From: UBA1206 sp045643125
GTDB taxonomy: Bacteria > Bacillota > Clostridia > Oscillospirales > CAG-382
NCBI GenBank assembly: GCA_045643125.1
Contig: JAZUKE010000139.1
Coordinates: 1-25,615 of the forward strand
Length of the DNA: 25,615 nt
Reading direction: 5' to 3'
In this document: in pieces, positions 7,884 through 15,965 of the stretch
Layout: every line of letters begins with the position of its first letter
Position numbering within the stretch: position 1 is the stretch's first letter
Notes under the pieces: generated by a model
The model's input: the letters and a program-made list of their open reading frames with translations, nothing else
Databases searched by the model: none
Told to the model about the DNA's origin: nothing
Made by a program: the position numbers and the translations under genes

Positions 7884-7915
7884 AAATACAAAAGCCGAAG
7901 CGTTTCTGCTTCAGC
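7884..7915 (-). terminator. Rho-independent terminator between the 7911-8528 gene and sigG
   Basis: On the minus strand GCTGAAGC (7908-7915) pairs with GCTTCGGC (7894-7901), with one G-T pair and a 6-base loop, followed by TTTTGTATTT. The TGA stop of the upstream gene lies inside the left arm. It insulates sigG from readthrough. Confidence 0.75.
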
Positions 7916-8528
7916 CCGTATTTGATCTTATTGCCGCAAGAATGTCTTTTCTGTCCGAGGATATCATACCGTCGGTGACAGACAAGGAAAAATTCTCCGA
8001 GTAAACCGATATTTTTGCGATCTTTTCACTAATGAGGGAACGTATGAGTGTTTCCGCGTCGGTGCAGAATTTGTTTTTGTCTCCGCCGTCGGCGATAGTC
8101 ACGATCACTTCATCGGGCGTTATCACTTCCGTCGCCGTTTCGTTCACCGTCTTCACCTTGCTTTTGTATATAACGTCAGCGTCCTCCGGTATCACGCCGG
8201 AGGATATTATTTTTTTCATTATCCTGCCGCGGACGGCGTAGTACGATACCCTCGACGAGACGTAAGCGTAGCCGTCGGAAAACGTGTTTTCCTTTCCGCT
8301 GTACGAAAAATCGGCATCTACTCCGTCATCGTCACGGACGTAAAACGTATAGTCCTTGTTCCGTGCGTCATATCCGTAACCGACGATATCGAGCTTTCCG
8401 CCGTATTTTGTTCGTATATCGCCTTTCAATTCGTTGTATGTGAAAAGGAAAACGTATATATTTCCGATGACGGCATATAAAATAAGCGGAACGAAAAGCA
8501 GAATGACCGTCGTCTTATATAATTTCAT
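7911..8528 (-). CDS. Unknown small membrane-anchored or exported protein
   Basis: Protein of 205 residues without a family I can name with confidence. A hydrophobic N-terminal helix (about 7-32) starts after MKLYKT and looks like a signal anchor. The remainder is polar, rich in Tyr, Asp and Lys, and would lie outside the cytoplasm. The ATG at 8528 is chosen, because a longer reading (from 8609) would run through the divergent yunB promoter region and start codon. A GGTGAG sits three bases ahead, rather close. It is divergent from yunB with a 53-bp gap and followed by a terminator, so it is a single gene inside a sporulation neighbourhood. The short-anchor plus extracytoplasmic layout resembles YfjL-like proteins, but this is weak. 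A sporulation role is inference from location only. Confidence 0.7.
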   Translation of the reverse strand: MKLYKTTVILLFVPLILYAVIGNIYVFLFTYNELKGDIRTKYGGKLDIVGYGYDARNKDYTFYVRDDDGVDADFSYSGKENTFSDGYAYVSSRVSYYAVRGRIMKKIISSGVIPEDADVIYKSKVKTVNETATEVITPDEVIVTIADGGDKNKFCTDAETLIRSLISEKIAKISVYSENFSLSVTDGMISSDRKDILAAIRSNTG

Positions 8529-8581
8529 ATACTCACCGAATGTATTATTCCGGGAAATGCCGAATATAATTCCGTGAGGCG

Positions 8582-9208
8582 ATGGATATAAAACGAAAAA
8601 ATAAAGCAAAACTTGTAATCGCTTCCATTGTTCTGCTTTCTGTTGTGCTTGTTTCGATATTTCTGTTTTCGCTTGACAAGGCTGCCGACGAATATTCTTA
8701 CGGATATGTCAGAAATGCGCTCACGCTGAAACTCAACGCGGTCTTTGCCGACAATCTGAAAAAGCACTCAAACGAAATGCAGAACGCTTTTGTAACGGAA
8801 AAAGAAAACGGAGACGTCAAAAGCGTCACCGTTGAGATGTATGAGCTGAATGGATTTGTTGCCGATATGATAACGTCATCGGCGTTATGTATCGAGAACG
8901 CACGCGATTCTTTCTCGCTTCCGATAGGCAATATGCTCGGAATAAAAGCATTCTCGGGGGTCGGCGCAAAAATGAAATTCACCGTTCTGCCCGTCGGGAG
9001 CGTCAGCGCACGGATCGACAGCGAAACGGTGTCTTCGGGAATAAATCAAAATCTTTACCGCGTCGTCATCCGTATAAATGCGGCAGTCAGACTGCTTTAT
9101 CCTTTCGGTGATAACGACATCGAGCTTTCGCTTGAATATGTACTTTGCGAAATACTTATCGTCGGCAAGATCCCCGAATTTTATTTCAACTTCGATGCGA
9201 CTCCGTAA
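8582..9208 (+). CDS. yunB: Sporulation protein YunB
   Basis: Protein of 208 residues with one N-terminal membrane helix (about 10-30) and an external domain. The C-terminal half shows the YunB pattern: SLPIGNMLGI, then TVLPVGSVSARI, SSGINQNLYRVVIRI, and a closing ILIVGKIPEFYF. In B. subtilis yunB belongs to the mother-cell SigE regulon and mutants have a spore defect; the molecular role is unknown. The ATG at 8582 has only a close GTGAGG. The last 28 bases overlap the convergent methyltransferase gene. With sigG nearby this is a small sporulation locus. Confidence 0.88.
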   Translation: MDIKRKNKAKLVIASIVLLSVVLVSIFLFSLDKAADEYSYGYVRNALTLKLNAVFADNLKKHSNEMQNAFVTEKENGDVKSVTVEMYELNGFVADMITSSALCIENARDSFSLPIGNMLGIKAFSGVGAKMKFTVLPVGSVSARIDSETVSSGINQNLYRVVIRINAAVRLLYPFGDNDIELSLEYVLCEILIVGKIPEFYFNFDATP

Positions 9209-9942
9209 ATGATTATCGCCGCCGCGGAAGACGCCGAAAGCGACATTGAATAGCTGTTTTTGTAATCAATGGAAACGATATCGTCGGCTTTCGACATAAG
9301 GCATTTATTTATGCCTCTCTTCTCGCCGCCGATTACCACGCAAAGCGGCGGCACGGGCATATAATCGGAAAGCGGGACCGAATCATCGGTCTTTGCGGTG
9401 CAGGCAAGCCTGATGCCGCACGATTTGATCGTATCACAGACTTTTTCGATATCGTCATAATAGGCTATCCGCATAAGCTCCGACGCACCCGCCGACGAGC
9501 GTATGACGATGTTTGACGACGAAAAATAGTTCCTTTCGGGCAGCAGCACGCCGTCGCATCCGCAGGCGAACGCGGTACGCAGCACATAGCCGAAATTGAA
9601 CGGATCTTCTATTCCGTCGATGATAAGAAAGTATCTTCCCTTTTTTATCAGTTCTTCCGGAGCAAGCACACGTCTGTCACCGACGAGTGCGGCGATCCCG
9701 CCGTAGGCTTCGCCGTCCGTGAGAGACGCAAATTCATCCCCGCTGACGTATTCGACTTTTATCTTGCGTTCTTTGGAAAACTTTGCAATTTCCCTGTACT
9801 GCGCCTTTTCGGGATAATGATATGAGGCAGAGCAAATGCGGCTCTGCCTTTCTTTATCGAGTATTATTTTTTTGACTTCTCTGCTTTCGGCATTGAGGAC
9901 GGATGCAAGCGAAATGTATCCGCCTATCAGGGTATCACTCAT
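9181..9942 (-). CDS. TrmH/SpoU-family RNA 2'-O-methyltransferase
   Basis: S-adenosylmethionine-dependent ribose methyltransferase of 253 residues acting on tRNA or rRNA; the target cannot be assigned. An N-terminal L30e-like substrate domain (about 1-95) precedes the knotted SPOUT domain. Motif 1 is DGIEDPFNFGYVLRTAFACG (about 110-129) with the conserved Asn and Arg. Motif 2 is VVIGGEKRGI. Motif 3 reads YSMSLSASSAAAIIIYG, where family members normally have SLNVS or SLNAS, so the motif-3 Asn is Ser here. AGGAG precedes the ATG, and the start overlaps the upstream gene by eight bases. It is last in the ten-gene trpS run. RlmB-like is the closest guess, but the N-terminal HQG-type motif reads YGG. 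Confidence 0.88.
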   Translation of the reverse strand: MSDTLIGGYISLASVLNAESREVKKIILDKERQSRICSASYHYPEKAQYREIAKFSKERKIKVEYVSGDEFASLTDGEAYGGIAALVGDRRVLAPEELIKKGRYFLIIDGIEDPFNFGYVLRTAFACGCDGVLLPERNYFSSSNIVIRSSAGASELMRIAYYDDIEKVCDTIKSCGIRLACTAKTDDSVPLSDYMPVPPLCVVIGGEKRGINKCLMSKADDIVSIDYKNSYSMSLSASSAAAIIIYGVASKLK

Positions 9943-11221
9943 TTGCTGCTCCTGCCATAGAATTGATATTCTTGTATATCAGTCTGCCTGCGTTGGTATT
10001 GTAGTTGATTATCAGCACATCGTCAAACTTGCCGTTTGCGATGACGTCGGTGATGTCGTCTGTCTGAAGAGTGGAGTTCACGAACGTGATGTTATCGTAA
10101 TGCGGTACGAGCAGCGTGACGACGGGAGACGCAGACGAATCGCCTATGACAAGCAGATTTTTGCCCGTTCCGGCAGAAGTGGCAACGTCGATCATCCTTG
10201 CGTCTTCGCCGAGGTAGCAATAGTAAGCGTACGACGGAACGTCGGTGAAGATCACGCCTTCGCGGTTTACGATGCCCGATCTTCTGTATACCTTTTCGCT
10301 TGCCTTGTAGGCGTCGTCAACATCGTAGTAATACAGCGAATCGGCGTTCTTTTTGAGTCTTTCACTGCCGGTCGCGGTATAGAAGCGTCCGAGGAAAGTA
10401 TCGGAAAGAACTTTGAGGCTGTAAGTGCTTTCACTTACCGCACTAAGACCTGCCGCCTTACAGAATTCCGAATAAACCGTATATGCGCCGAGGCAGGTAT
10501 AGTTCGGATCGGTAGCGTAATAGATATATTCGCCGTTGGAAACGCGGGAAGATATCTTATCGTACACGTTGACGTTGACTATTTTGCTTTCGGTAAGCGA
10601 ATTGACCTTTTCGGTAAAGTTCTGCTGGCTCGAGCAGTAAAAATCGTCTTCCTGCTTTACGGCACGCGGGATATCGGCAAATTCGCAGTTTGTGGGAACG
10701 AGAATGTGGTAAATATTGGCGTTTCCGCATTTTGATGCGATATTTCCGAGGGAAGTCGCGTACTTTTCGGCTATCGCGGAGCTGTAAGTGAACTGTTCGT
10801 AGCCTTTTCCGTTATAGAGATAAGTGTATCCGAGATTGTTTATCACCCAACCGTGTTCGGGATCGTTGTCTGGTTCGGACGGCTCTTCGGAAACCTCGGC
10901 TTCCGACGGTTCTTCGGATATATCGGATACTGAAGCTTCTTCCGACACTTCCGCCGTGCTTTCTTCTTTTGAAGTGTCGGTAACTGTTGATTCTTCACCG
11001 ATATTTTCCGATGCTTCTTCGGAATGTTCGGGTGTCGGTGCAGAAGATTGCGCTTCCTTTGAAATTTCAGCTGAAGTTTCATCGGGCGTATCTTTGTCGA
11101 ACACGAAAATATAAAGGCAAAGTGCGGCAATAAGCACGACGAGCAGTCCTATGACCGCAAACATAAGTCGCGTATTGTTGTCGTTATCATTGATCCTGGA
11201 AAGCTTATTGTTTCCGTCCAT
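9935..11221 (-). CDS. DHHW-family (AlgX/SGNH-like) protein with degenerate active-site motif
   Basis: Protein of 428 residues with one membrane helix (about 19-41), a Ser/Glu-rich linker (about 45-120) and an extracytoplasmic domain. The domain follows the DHHW-family plan: HILVPTNCEF (about 172-181), then DPNYTCLGAYTVYSEF (238-253) where relatives have DHHWT.GAY.AY, and LLVIGDSSAS (356-365) with the GDS nucleophile block. The GDS block is kept but the DHHW catalytic Asp-His pair is reduced to DPNY, so esterase activity is doubtful. Related proteins act on cell-surface sugars, for example in acetylation. The gene sits nine bases after ftsH and overlaps the methyltransferase start, so it is transcribed with housekeeping genes. 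Confidence 0.7.
   Translation of the reverse strand: MDGNNKLSRINDNDNNTRLMFAVIGLLVVLIAALCLYIFVFDKDTPDETSAEISKEAQSSAPTPEHSEEASENIGEESTVTDTSKEESTAEVSEEASVSDISEEPSEAEVSEEPSEPDNDPEHGWVINNLGYTYLYNGKGYEQFTYSSAIAEKYATSLGNIASKCGNANIYHILVPTNCEFADIPRAVKQEDDFYCSSQQNFTEKVNSLTESKIVNVNVYDKISSRVSNGEYIYYATDPNYTCLGAYTVYSEFCKAAGLSAVSESTYSLKVLSDTFLGRFYTATGSERLKKNADSLYYYDVDDAYKASEKVYRRSGIVNREGVIFTDVPSYAYYCYLGEDARMIDVATSAGTGKNLLVIGDSSASPVVTLLVPHYDNITFVNSTLQTDDITDVIANGKFDDVLIINYNTNAGRLIYKNINSMAGAANE
10862..11089 (-). repeat. Low-complexity Ser/Glu-rich linker with SEE[AP]SE units
   Basis: Residues about 45-120 of the DHHW-like protein consist almost only of Ser, Glu, Thr, Pro, Ala and Val. Repeated units such as SEEPSEAE and SEEPSEPD give short imperfect DNA repeats. 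It is probably a flexible spacer that crosses the cell wall. Confidence 0.8.
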
Positions 11222-11230
11222 AAAAACTCC

Positions 11231-13240
11231 TTATGACTGCTTTTCTTCGCTGTCATTGTCAGGCACTTCTTCCGCTTTTTCTTCGGAAGAAGCCGCATCT
11301 TTTTCTTTTGCGTCTTTTTCGGCTTTATTGATGTTTTCTATTTTGCTTCTGCTTCTCTTTTCGGCTTTGATCGCGTCGAGCTTCTCGAAAGACGCATCTT
11401 CGTCGAACACGGCAAGGAACTGATCCTTGTCCATTACCTCGTTCTTTACAAGATATTCGGCGATAAAGTGGAGTTTGTCGATGTTTTCTTTCAGTATATT
11501 CTCGGCAATTTCAAAGCCCTTTGTAATAATGGAATGGACTTCCTCGTCGATCTTGGCGGCGATGGTTTCGGAATAATTGCGCGTAGACGAGAAATCCTTG
11601 CCGAGGAACACTTCGTCGTGTCCGGTACCGAAGACGATGGGTCCGAGCTCGTCGCTCATACCGTACTGCGTTACCATTTTACGCGCAAGCTCGCTCGCAC
11701 GCTGGATATCGTTGGAAGCGCCGCTTGAAATATCGTTGAGTATGAGTTTTTCCGCGACACGTCCGCCGAGCATCATTGCGATCTTTTCTATCATCTCGTT
11801 TTTGTAAACGTGATTCTTGTCTTCCTGCGGAAGCGCGATGGTGTAGCCGAGTGCCATTCCGCTCGGAATGATGGAAACCTGATGAACGGGATCCTGCGAC
11901 GGCAGCAGATGACCGACTATCGCGTGACCGGCTTCGTGATATGCGGTAGCACGTTTGTCTTCTTCTTTGATGACCTTGCTCTTTTTCTGGGGACCGACTA
12001 TTACCTTTATTTCGGCTTCTTCGATCTCTTCGACGCCTATTAGCTTTTTACCTTTTCTTGCCGCAAGAAGCGCCGCTTCGTTCATAAGATTGGCAAGGTC
12101 GGCTCCGGTAAATCCGCTCGTAGCCTTTGCGATGGTTTCAAAATCGACGGTATCTTCAAGAGGTTTGTTGCGCGAATGGACTTTGAGTATTTCGACTCTG
12201 CCCTTGATATCGGGATAATTAACGGTGACCTGTCTGTCGAAGCGTCCCGGTCTGAGAAGTGCGGGGTCGAGGATGTCGGGTCTGTTTGTCGCCGCCATAA
12301 CGATAACTCCGTCATTTACGCCGAAACCGTCCATTTCGACAAGCAGCTGGTTGAGTGTCTGTTCACGTTCGTCGTGACCGCCGCCCCAGCCTGCGCCTCT
12401 GTGACGTCCCACTGCGTCGATCTCGTCGATGAATATGATCGAGGGGGAGGTCTTTTTTGCGGTCTCGAAAAGGTCTCTGACACGCGACGCACCTACGCCG
12501 ACATACATTTCAACGAAATCGGAACCCGAAATGGAATAGAACGGAACGCCCGCTTCGCCTGCGACTGCTTTGGCAAGGAGAGTTTTGCCGGTACCCGGAG
12601 CGCCTACGAGAAGCACGCCGCGAGGTATCTTTGCGCCGAGTGACGAATACTTGGACGGATCCTTAAGAAATTCGACTACCTCTTTGAGTTCTTCCTTTTC
12701 TTCATCCGCACCGGCAACATCGGTAAACAGTACCTTGTGCTTTTCGTCACTGCCGAGCTTGGTGCGTGCTTTGGAGAACGAATTCATCCTTCCGCCGAGT
12801 CCGCCGCCGCTCACGGTGCCGTTTGACGATTTGCCGGAGGCTTTTGATATGAAATACCACCACATCGCAATGAATGCGATTATGACGATCACAAACGGAA
12901 GTATGCTTACCCACCACGGAAGCTCGGTAACGGGCTGATAATCGTATTCGGTTATCGTTCCCGCTTTGTACTGTTCGTCGATAAGCTCGTGCAGGTCTTC
13001 GTAAAATACGTCAAAATATTTGAGCTGGTATTCGATGACCTTTTTGCTCTTCAGCTTGAGGTAAAGAACATTATCCTCGTCTACAACGAACGAATCTACT
13101 TCCTCTTTATAAAAATAGTCTTTTATGTCGCTGTACGTCAGTTTTTCGCTCGATGAATCGGAAACGGCGAACGTCCCTATCAGAATTATTGCGACGATGA
13201 AAACGACGTAGAACAACACTAATTTGCGATTTGATTTCAT
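11231..13240 (-). CDS. ftsH: ATP-dependent zinc metalloprotease FtsH
   Basis: Membrane-bound AAA+ protease of 669 residues that degrades damaged or regulatory membrane and cytosolic proteins as a hexamer. Helices at about 7-26 and 109-131 flank the external domain. Walker A GAPGTGKT (213-220), Walker B IIFIDEID (268-275), pore loop YVGVG (246-250) and the second region of homology (AATNRPDILDPALLRPGRFD) are intact. The zinc site HEAGH lies at 435-439, with the third ligand region ILNDISSGASND further on. The tail is Lys/Glu-rich. The ATG at 13240 is chosen on similarity to family starts. A TTG two codons upstream (13246) has a better spaced AAAGG and is a real alternative. It follows tilS as is common in Firmicutes, but without hpt between. 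Confidence 0.97.
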   Translation of the reverse strand: MKSNRKLVLFYVVFIVAIILIGTFAVSDSSSEKLTYSDIKDYFYKEEVDSFVVDEDNVLYLKLKSKKVIEYQLKYFDVFYEDLHELIDEQYKAGTITEYDYQPVTELPWWVSILPFVIVIIAFIAMWWYFISKASGKSSNGTVSGGGLGGRMNSFSKARTKLGSDEKHKVLFTDVAGADEEKEELKEVVEFLKDPSKYSSLGAKIPRGVLLVGAPGTGKTLLAKAVAGEAGVPFYSISGSDFVEMYVGVGASRVRDLFETAKKTSPSIIFIDEIDAVGRHRGAGWGGGHDEREQTLNQLLVEMDGFGVNDGVIVMAATNRPDILDPALLRPGRFDRQVTVNYPDIKGRVEILKVHSRNKPLEDTVDFETIAKATSGFTGADLANLMNEAALLAARKGKKLIGVEEIEEAEIKVIVGPQKKSKVIKEEDKRATAYHEAGHAIVGHLLPSQDPVHQVSIIPSGMALGYTIALPQEDKNHVYKNEMIEKIAMMLGGRVAEKLILNDISSGASNDIQRASELARKMVTQYGMSDELGPIVFGTGHDEVFLGKDFSSTRNYSETIAAKIDEEVHSIITKGFEIAENILKENIDKLHFIAEYLVKNEVMDKDQFLAVFDEDASFEKLDAIKAEKRSRSKIENINKAEKDAKEKDAASSEEKAEEVPDNDSEEKQS

Positions 13241-13260
13241 ATACAATTACCGACCTTTTT

Positions 13261-14616
13261 TCAGTTATCAGATATATCGAACGCGAAACATACCGTGAAA
13301 GAGTCGCGCATTTTGTCTTTTGTTTTGTAGGCATCGGAAACTCCGATAAACGGGACTGCGACAATATCGCTGCCGGAGCAGATGACGGGAACGGAATCGC
13401 GGTACTTACGGGGTATCTTTTTATTGATAAACTCTTTCTTTACCGACTTTGTGATGCCGTTGATTTTTATTTCGTCGCCAGGTTTTCTGCTGCGTGCGTA
13501 AAGTTCATCGTTTATTGTAGCAGATGTGAACGCAACTGTTGTTGAAAATTTGTTAAAATCATAAGAATTTTTGGAAACATTTAGAAATATCTTCGTTGTG
13601 TCATCAAAAATATTTTCGCCATCTTTGAGAAGCAGATATTCAACGAAAGCATAATTTTCGTCATCTTTGTTTTCGGTGACTTTTATTCTGCCGTTCGATA
13701 CCGAAAGGATTTTGCCTTTTTGCATATCAAAAGTGACGTTTTTCTTTTCCTTTACCGCTTTGACGACTTTGTCGAGCATTTCCCTCTCGGTATATCCGCA
13801 AAGAGAAATGACTTTCGACGCGATAAGAGCCGGATGACCGCCGGAAAGATCGTCGTCTTCGTTTTCGGAAACAGACGACACGAAATCCGCAAGGCTCAAA
13901 AAGTTTTTGCTTGTGGCGATCAGCGTTTCCGCAAAAGACGGATTCAGCCCTTTTATGAGCGGTATCACTTCAAGACGTATCTTGTTCCGCGTGCAGTCGG
14001 GTACGGCGTTTGTGGAATCGAAAACGTGAGACACGGAGAAAAGCGACGCATAAGAATCTATTTCTTTCCGCGTGACGTCGCGTAACGGACGTATTATATT
14101 TCCCCGCTTGTACGGTATCCCGCACATTCCTTTAAGGTGCGTTCCTCTTATCAGGTTGTAAAGCACCGTTTCGGCGTTGTCGTCGGCATTATGAGCCGTG
14201 GCGATGACGTCGATGCCCTTTTCTTCGGCGATCTTCGCAAAGGCTTCGTACCTGGCGTCACGCGCCGCAAGCTCAAGAGACTTTCCCGTTTCTTTGCATA
14301 TCTTCGGGATATCGGCGCGAACGACCGTCAGCTCGACTCCGTTCGCTTCGCAGACGCTTTTTACGAATTCTTCGTCGGAATCGCTTTCGTCCCCTCTGAT
14401 AAGGTGATTGACGTGAAGCGCATAGAGAGTAAAGCCGTATCTTTCGCGCAGCGACAGCAGAACGTCGAACAGCACCGACGAATCGACTCCGCCGGAAAAA
14501 CCGAGAAGCACGCTCGACACGTTTTCGAGAAGAGCGTTTTCGTCTATCGTCTTTATCACCTTGAGACGCAGCGCAGAAAGGCTTTTATTACTGTTTTGGT
14601 GCTTGGCTGTCTTCAT
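13261..14616 (-). CDS. tilS: tRNA(Ile)-lysidine synthase TilS
   Basis: Enzyme that attaches lysine to C34 of tRNA-Ile (CAU anticodon) so that it reads AUA; essential where present. The PP-loop SGGVDSS (41-47) binds ATP. LHVNHLIRGDESDSDEEF, then ATAHNADDNAETVLYNLIRG and GMCGIPYKRGNIIRPL follow in family order. The C-terminal TilS domain with RSRKPGDEIKINGITKSVKK is complete. The start is uncertain: ATG 14616 lies 29 bases inside dnaB, TTG 14628 is four codons longer, and a GTG about 20 codons downstream would give an N-terminus more like that of relatives. None has a strong ribosome site, so coupling to dnaB is likely. Its place between dnaB and ftsH fits a housekeeping operon. Confidence 0.93.
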   Translation of the reverse strand: MKTAKHQNSNKSLSALRLKVIKTIDENALLENVSSVLLGFSGGVDSSVLFDVLLSLRERYGFTLYALHVNHLIRGDESDSDEEFVKSVCEANGVELTVVRADIPKICKETGKSLELAARDARYEAFAKIAEEKGIDVIATAHNADDNAETVLYNLIRGTHLKGMCGIPYKRGNIIRPLRDVTRKEIDSYASLFSVSHVFDSTNAVPDCTRNKIRLEVIPLIKGLNPSFAETLIATSKNFLSLADFVSSVSENEDDDLSGGHPALIASKVISLCGYTEREMLDKVVKAVKEKKNVTFDMQKGKILSVSNGRIKVTENKDDENYAFVEYLLLKDGENIFDDTTKIFLNVSKNSYDFNKFSTTVAFTSATINDELYARSRKPGDEIKINGITKSVKKEFINKKIPRKYRDSVPVICSGSDIVAVPFIGVSDAYKTKDKMRDSFTVCFAFDISDN

Positions 14617-15955
14617 ATTTTTCTTCAAGCTGAACGTATTTGAAATACTGACCGTACCATGCGAACTTTACCGTGCCGGTCTGACCGTGTCTGTTCTTGC
14701 CGATTATGCACTCGACCGTCTGCTGTTCGCTTCTCTGCTCGTTTTTCTGTTCCTCGCCGGTGTCGTAGTCGTCGCGGTAAAGCAGCATAACTATGTCGGC
14801 ATCCTGTTCGATGGCGCCGGAATCACGCAGATCGGAAAGAGTCGGGCGTTTTTCTTTTATGCCTTTGGGCGGACGCGAAAGCTGCGAAACGAGGATAATG
14901 GGTATCTTCATTTCCTTTGCCATAAGCTTGAGCGAACGGGTAAGGTCTGCGACTTCAAGCACGCGGTTGTCCTTGTGAGTTTCGGACTGCATAAGTCCGA
15001 GATAGTCGATTATGATAAGACCGACGTTCTTAAGACGGCGAACCTTTGATTTCATCTCGGTAACGGTTATTTCGGACGTATCGTCGAGATATATCTGCGT
15101 TTCGCTTATTTTCGAGCAGGCGTCGGCAAGCGTTCCCCACTGTTCACTCGTGAAGGACGCTTTCTTTATCGTATAGTTGTCGATAAGTGCCTGGCAGGAG
15201 ATAAGGCGGTTGACAAGCTGTTCTTTCGTCATTTCGAGCGAAAAGATGGCTATTTCCTTATCGGGATATTTAAGCCCGACGTTGAGCGCGAGATTGAGCG
15301 CAAACGTGGTTTTGCCGACACCCGGACGCGCACCGATAAGCACAAGGTCGCCTTCTCCGAGGCTGACGAAATAATCGTCCAGCTCCGAAAAGCCGGTCTT
15401 GATGCCTTCGTAAAGATCGGGGTTGCCCGACAACGTCTGGAATTTTTCGTAGTTTTCCTTGATCGTCTCGGAAATATGCGTAAGTCCCGTGCGGTATCTT
15501 TCGTCGGCGACCTCGAATATCTTGCGTTCGGAATAATCGACAAGGCTCCTTACGTCTCCGCTTTCGGAAAACGCTTTTTCTGATATATCCTTACTTGCGC
15601 TGATAAGCTCGCGCAGTGTGGCTTTTTCCTTGATTATTCTGACGTATTCGCCGATATTCGTATTCTCTACGGCAACATCGCAGATGATTTTTATGTACTT
15701 CGCGGCATCGAAATCGGTGTCGCCGAAATCCTTTTTGATCTCGTCTATAAGCGTTACGATATCAATGGTGCGGCTTTCGGCAAACAGATTCTTGATCGCC
15801 TTGAATATTGTTTTGTGAGTTTCGGGATAAAAATGATCCGCGCTCAGATCGGTGATTTCGACCAACTTTTCGGGGTCGATTATCACCGCGCCGAGAACTG
15901 CCTGCTCCGCCTGAAGCGAATGCGGCAGCTGACGAATGCTGTCAAGCTCACTCAT
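14588..15955 (-). CDS. dnaB: Replicative DNA helicase DnaB (DnaC in Bacillus nomenclature)
   Basis: Hexameric 5'-3' helicase of 455 residues that opens the replication fork. The N-terminal domain (about 1-110) has the usual PHSLQAEQAVLGAVI opening. A linker leads to the RecA-like motor with Walker A GARPGVGKTT (208-217), Walker B in LIIIDYLGLM, ILVSQLSR, and the DLRDSGAIEQDADIVMLLYR block with the arginine-finger region. No intein is present in these motifs, which are common insertion sites. ATG 15955 was chosen over an upstream TTG inside rplI because GGGTGA lies ten bases ahead and the family N-terminus fits. It starts ten bases after the rplI stop, the common gdpP-rplI-dnaB arrangement of Firmicutes. 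Confidence 0.97.
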   Translation of the reverse strand: MSELDSIRQLPHSLQAEQAVLGAVIIDPEKLVEITDLSADHFYPETHKTIFKAIKNLFAESRTIDIVTLIDEIKKDFGDTDFDAAKYIKIICDVAVENTNIGEYVRIIKEKATLRELISASKDISEKAFSESGDVRSLVDYSERKIFEVADERYRTGLTHISETIKENYEKFQTLSGNPDLYEGIKTGFSELDDYFVSLGEGDLVLIGARPGVGKTTFALNLALNVGLKYPDKEIAIFSLEMTKEQLVNRLISCQALIDNYTIKKASFTSEQWGTLADACSKISETQIYLDDTSEITVTEMKSKVRRLKNVGLIIIDYLGLMQSETHKDNRVLEVADLTRSLKLMAKEMKIPIILVSQLSRPPKGIKEKRPTLSDLRDSGAIEQDADIVMLLYRDDYDTGEEQKNEQRSEQQTVECIIGKNRHGQTGTVKFAWYGQYFKYVQLEEKYEDSQAPKQ

Positions 15956-15965
15956 AATTATTATA

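Noticed and set aside
8526..8533. CATATACT as a SigE -10 for yunB
   Set aside because: It resembles the SigE -10, but no -35 of the expected type lies 13-15 bases upstream.
9836..10735. Open frame of 299 codons on the plus strand opposite the DHHW-like gene
   Set aside because: No family resemblance; the minus-strand reading has an N-terminal anchor, linker and family motifs.
10862..11089. Tandem repeat or CRISPR-like structure in the Ser/Glu-rich stretch
   Set aside because: The units are imperfect and coding; they arise from a low-complexity protein linker.
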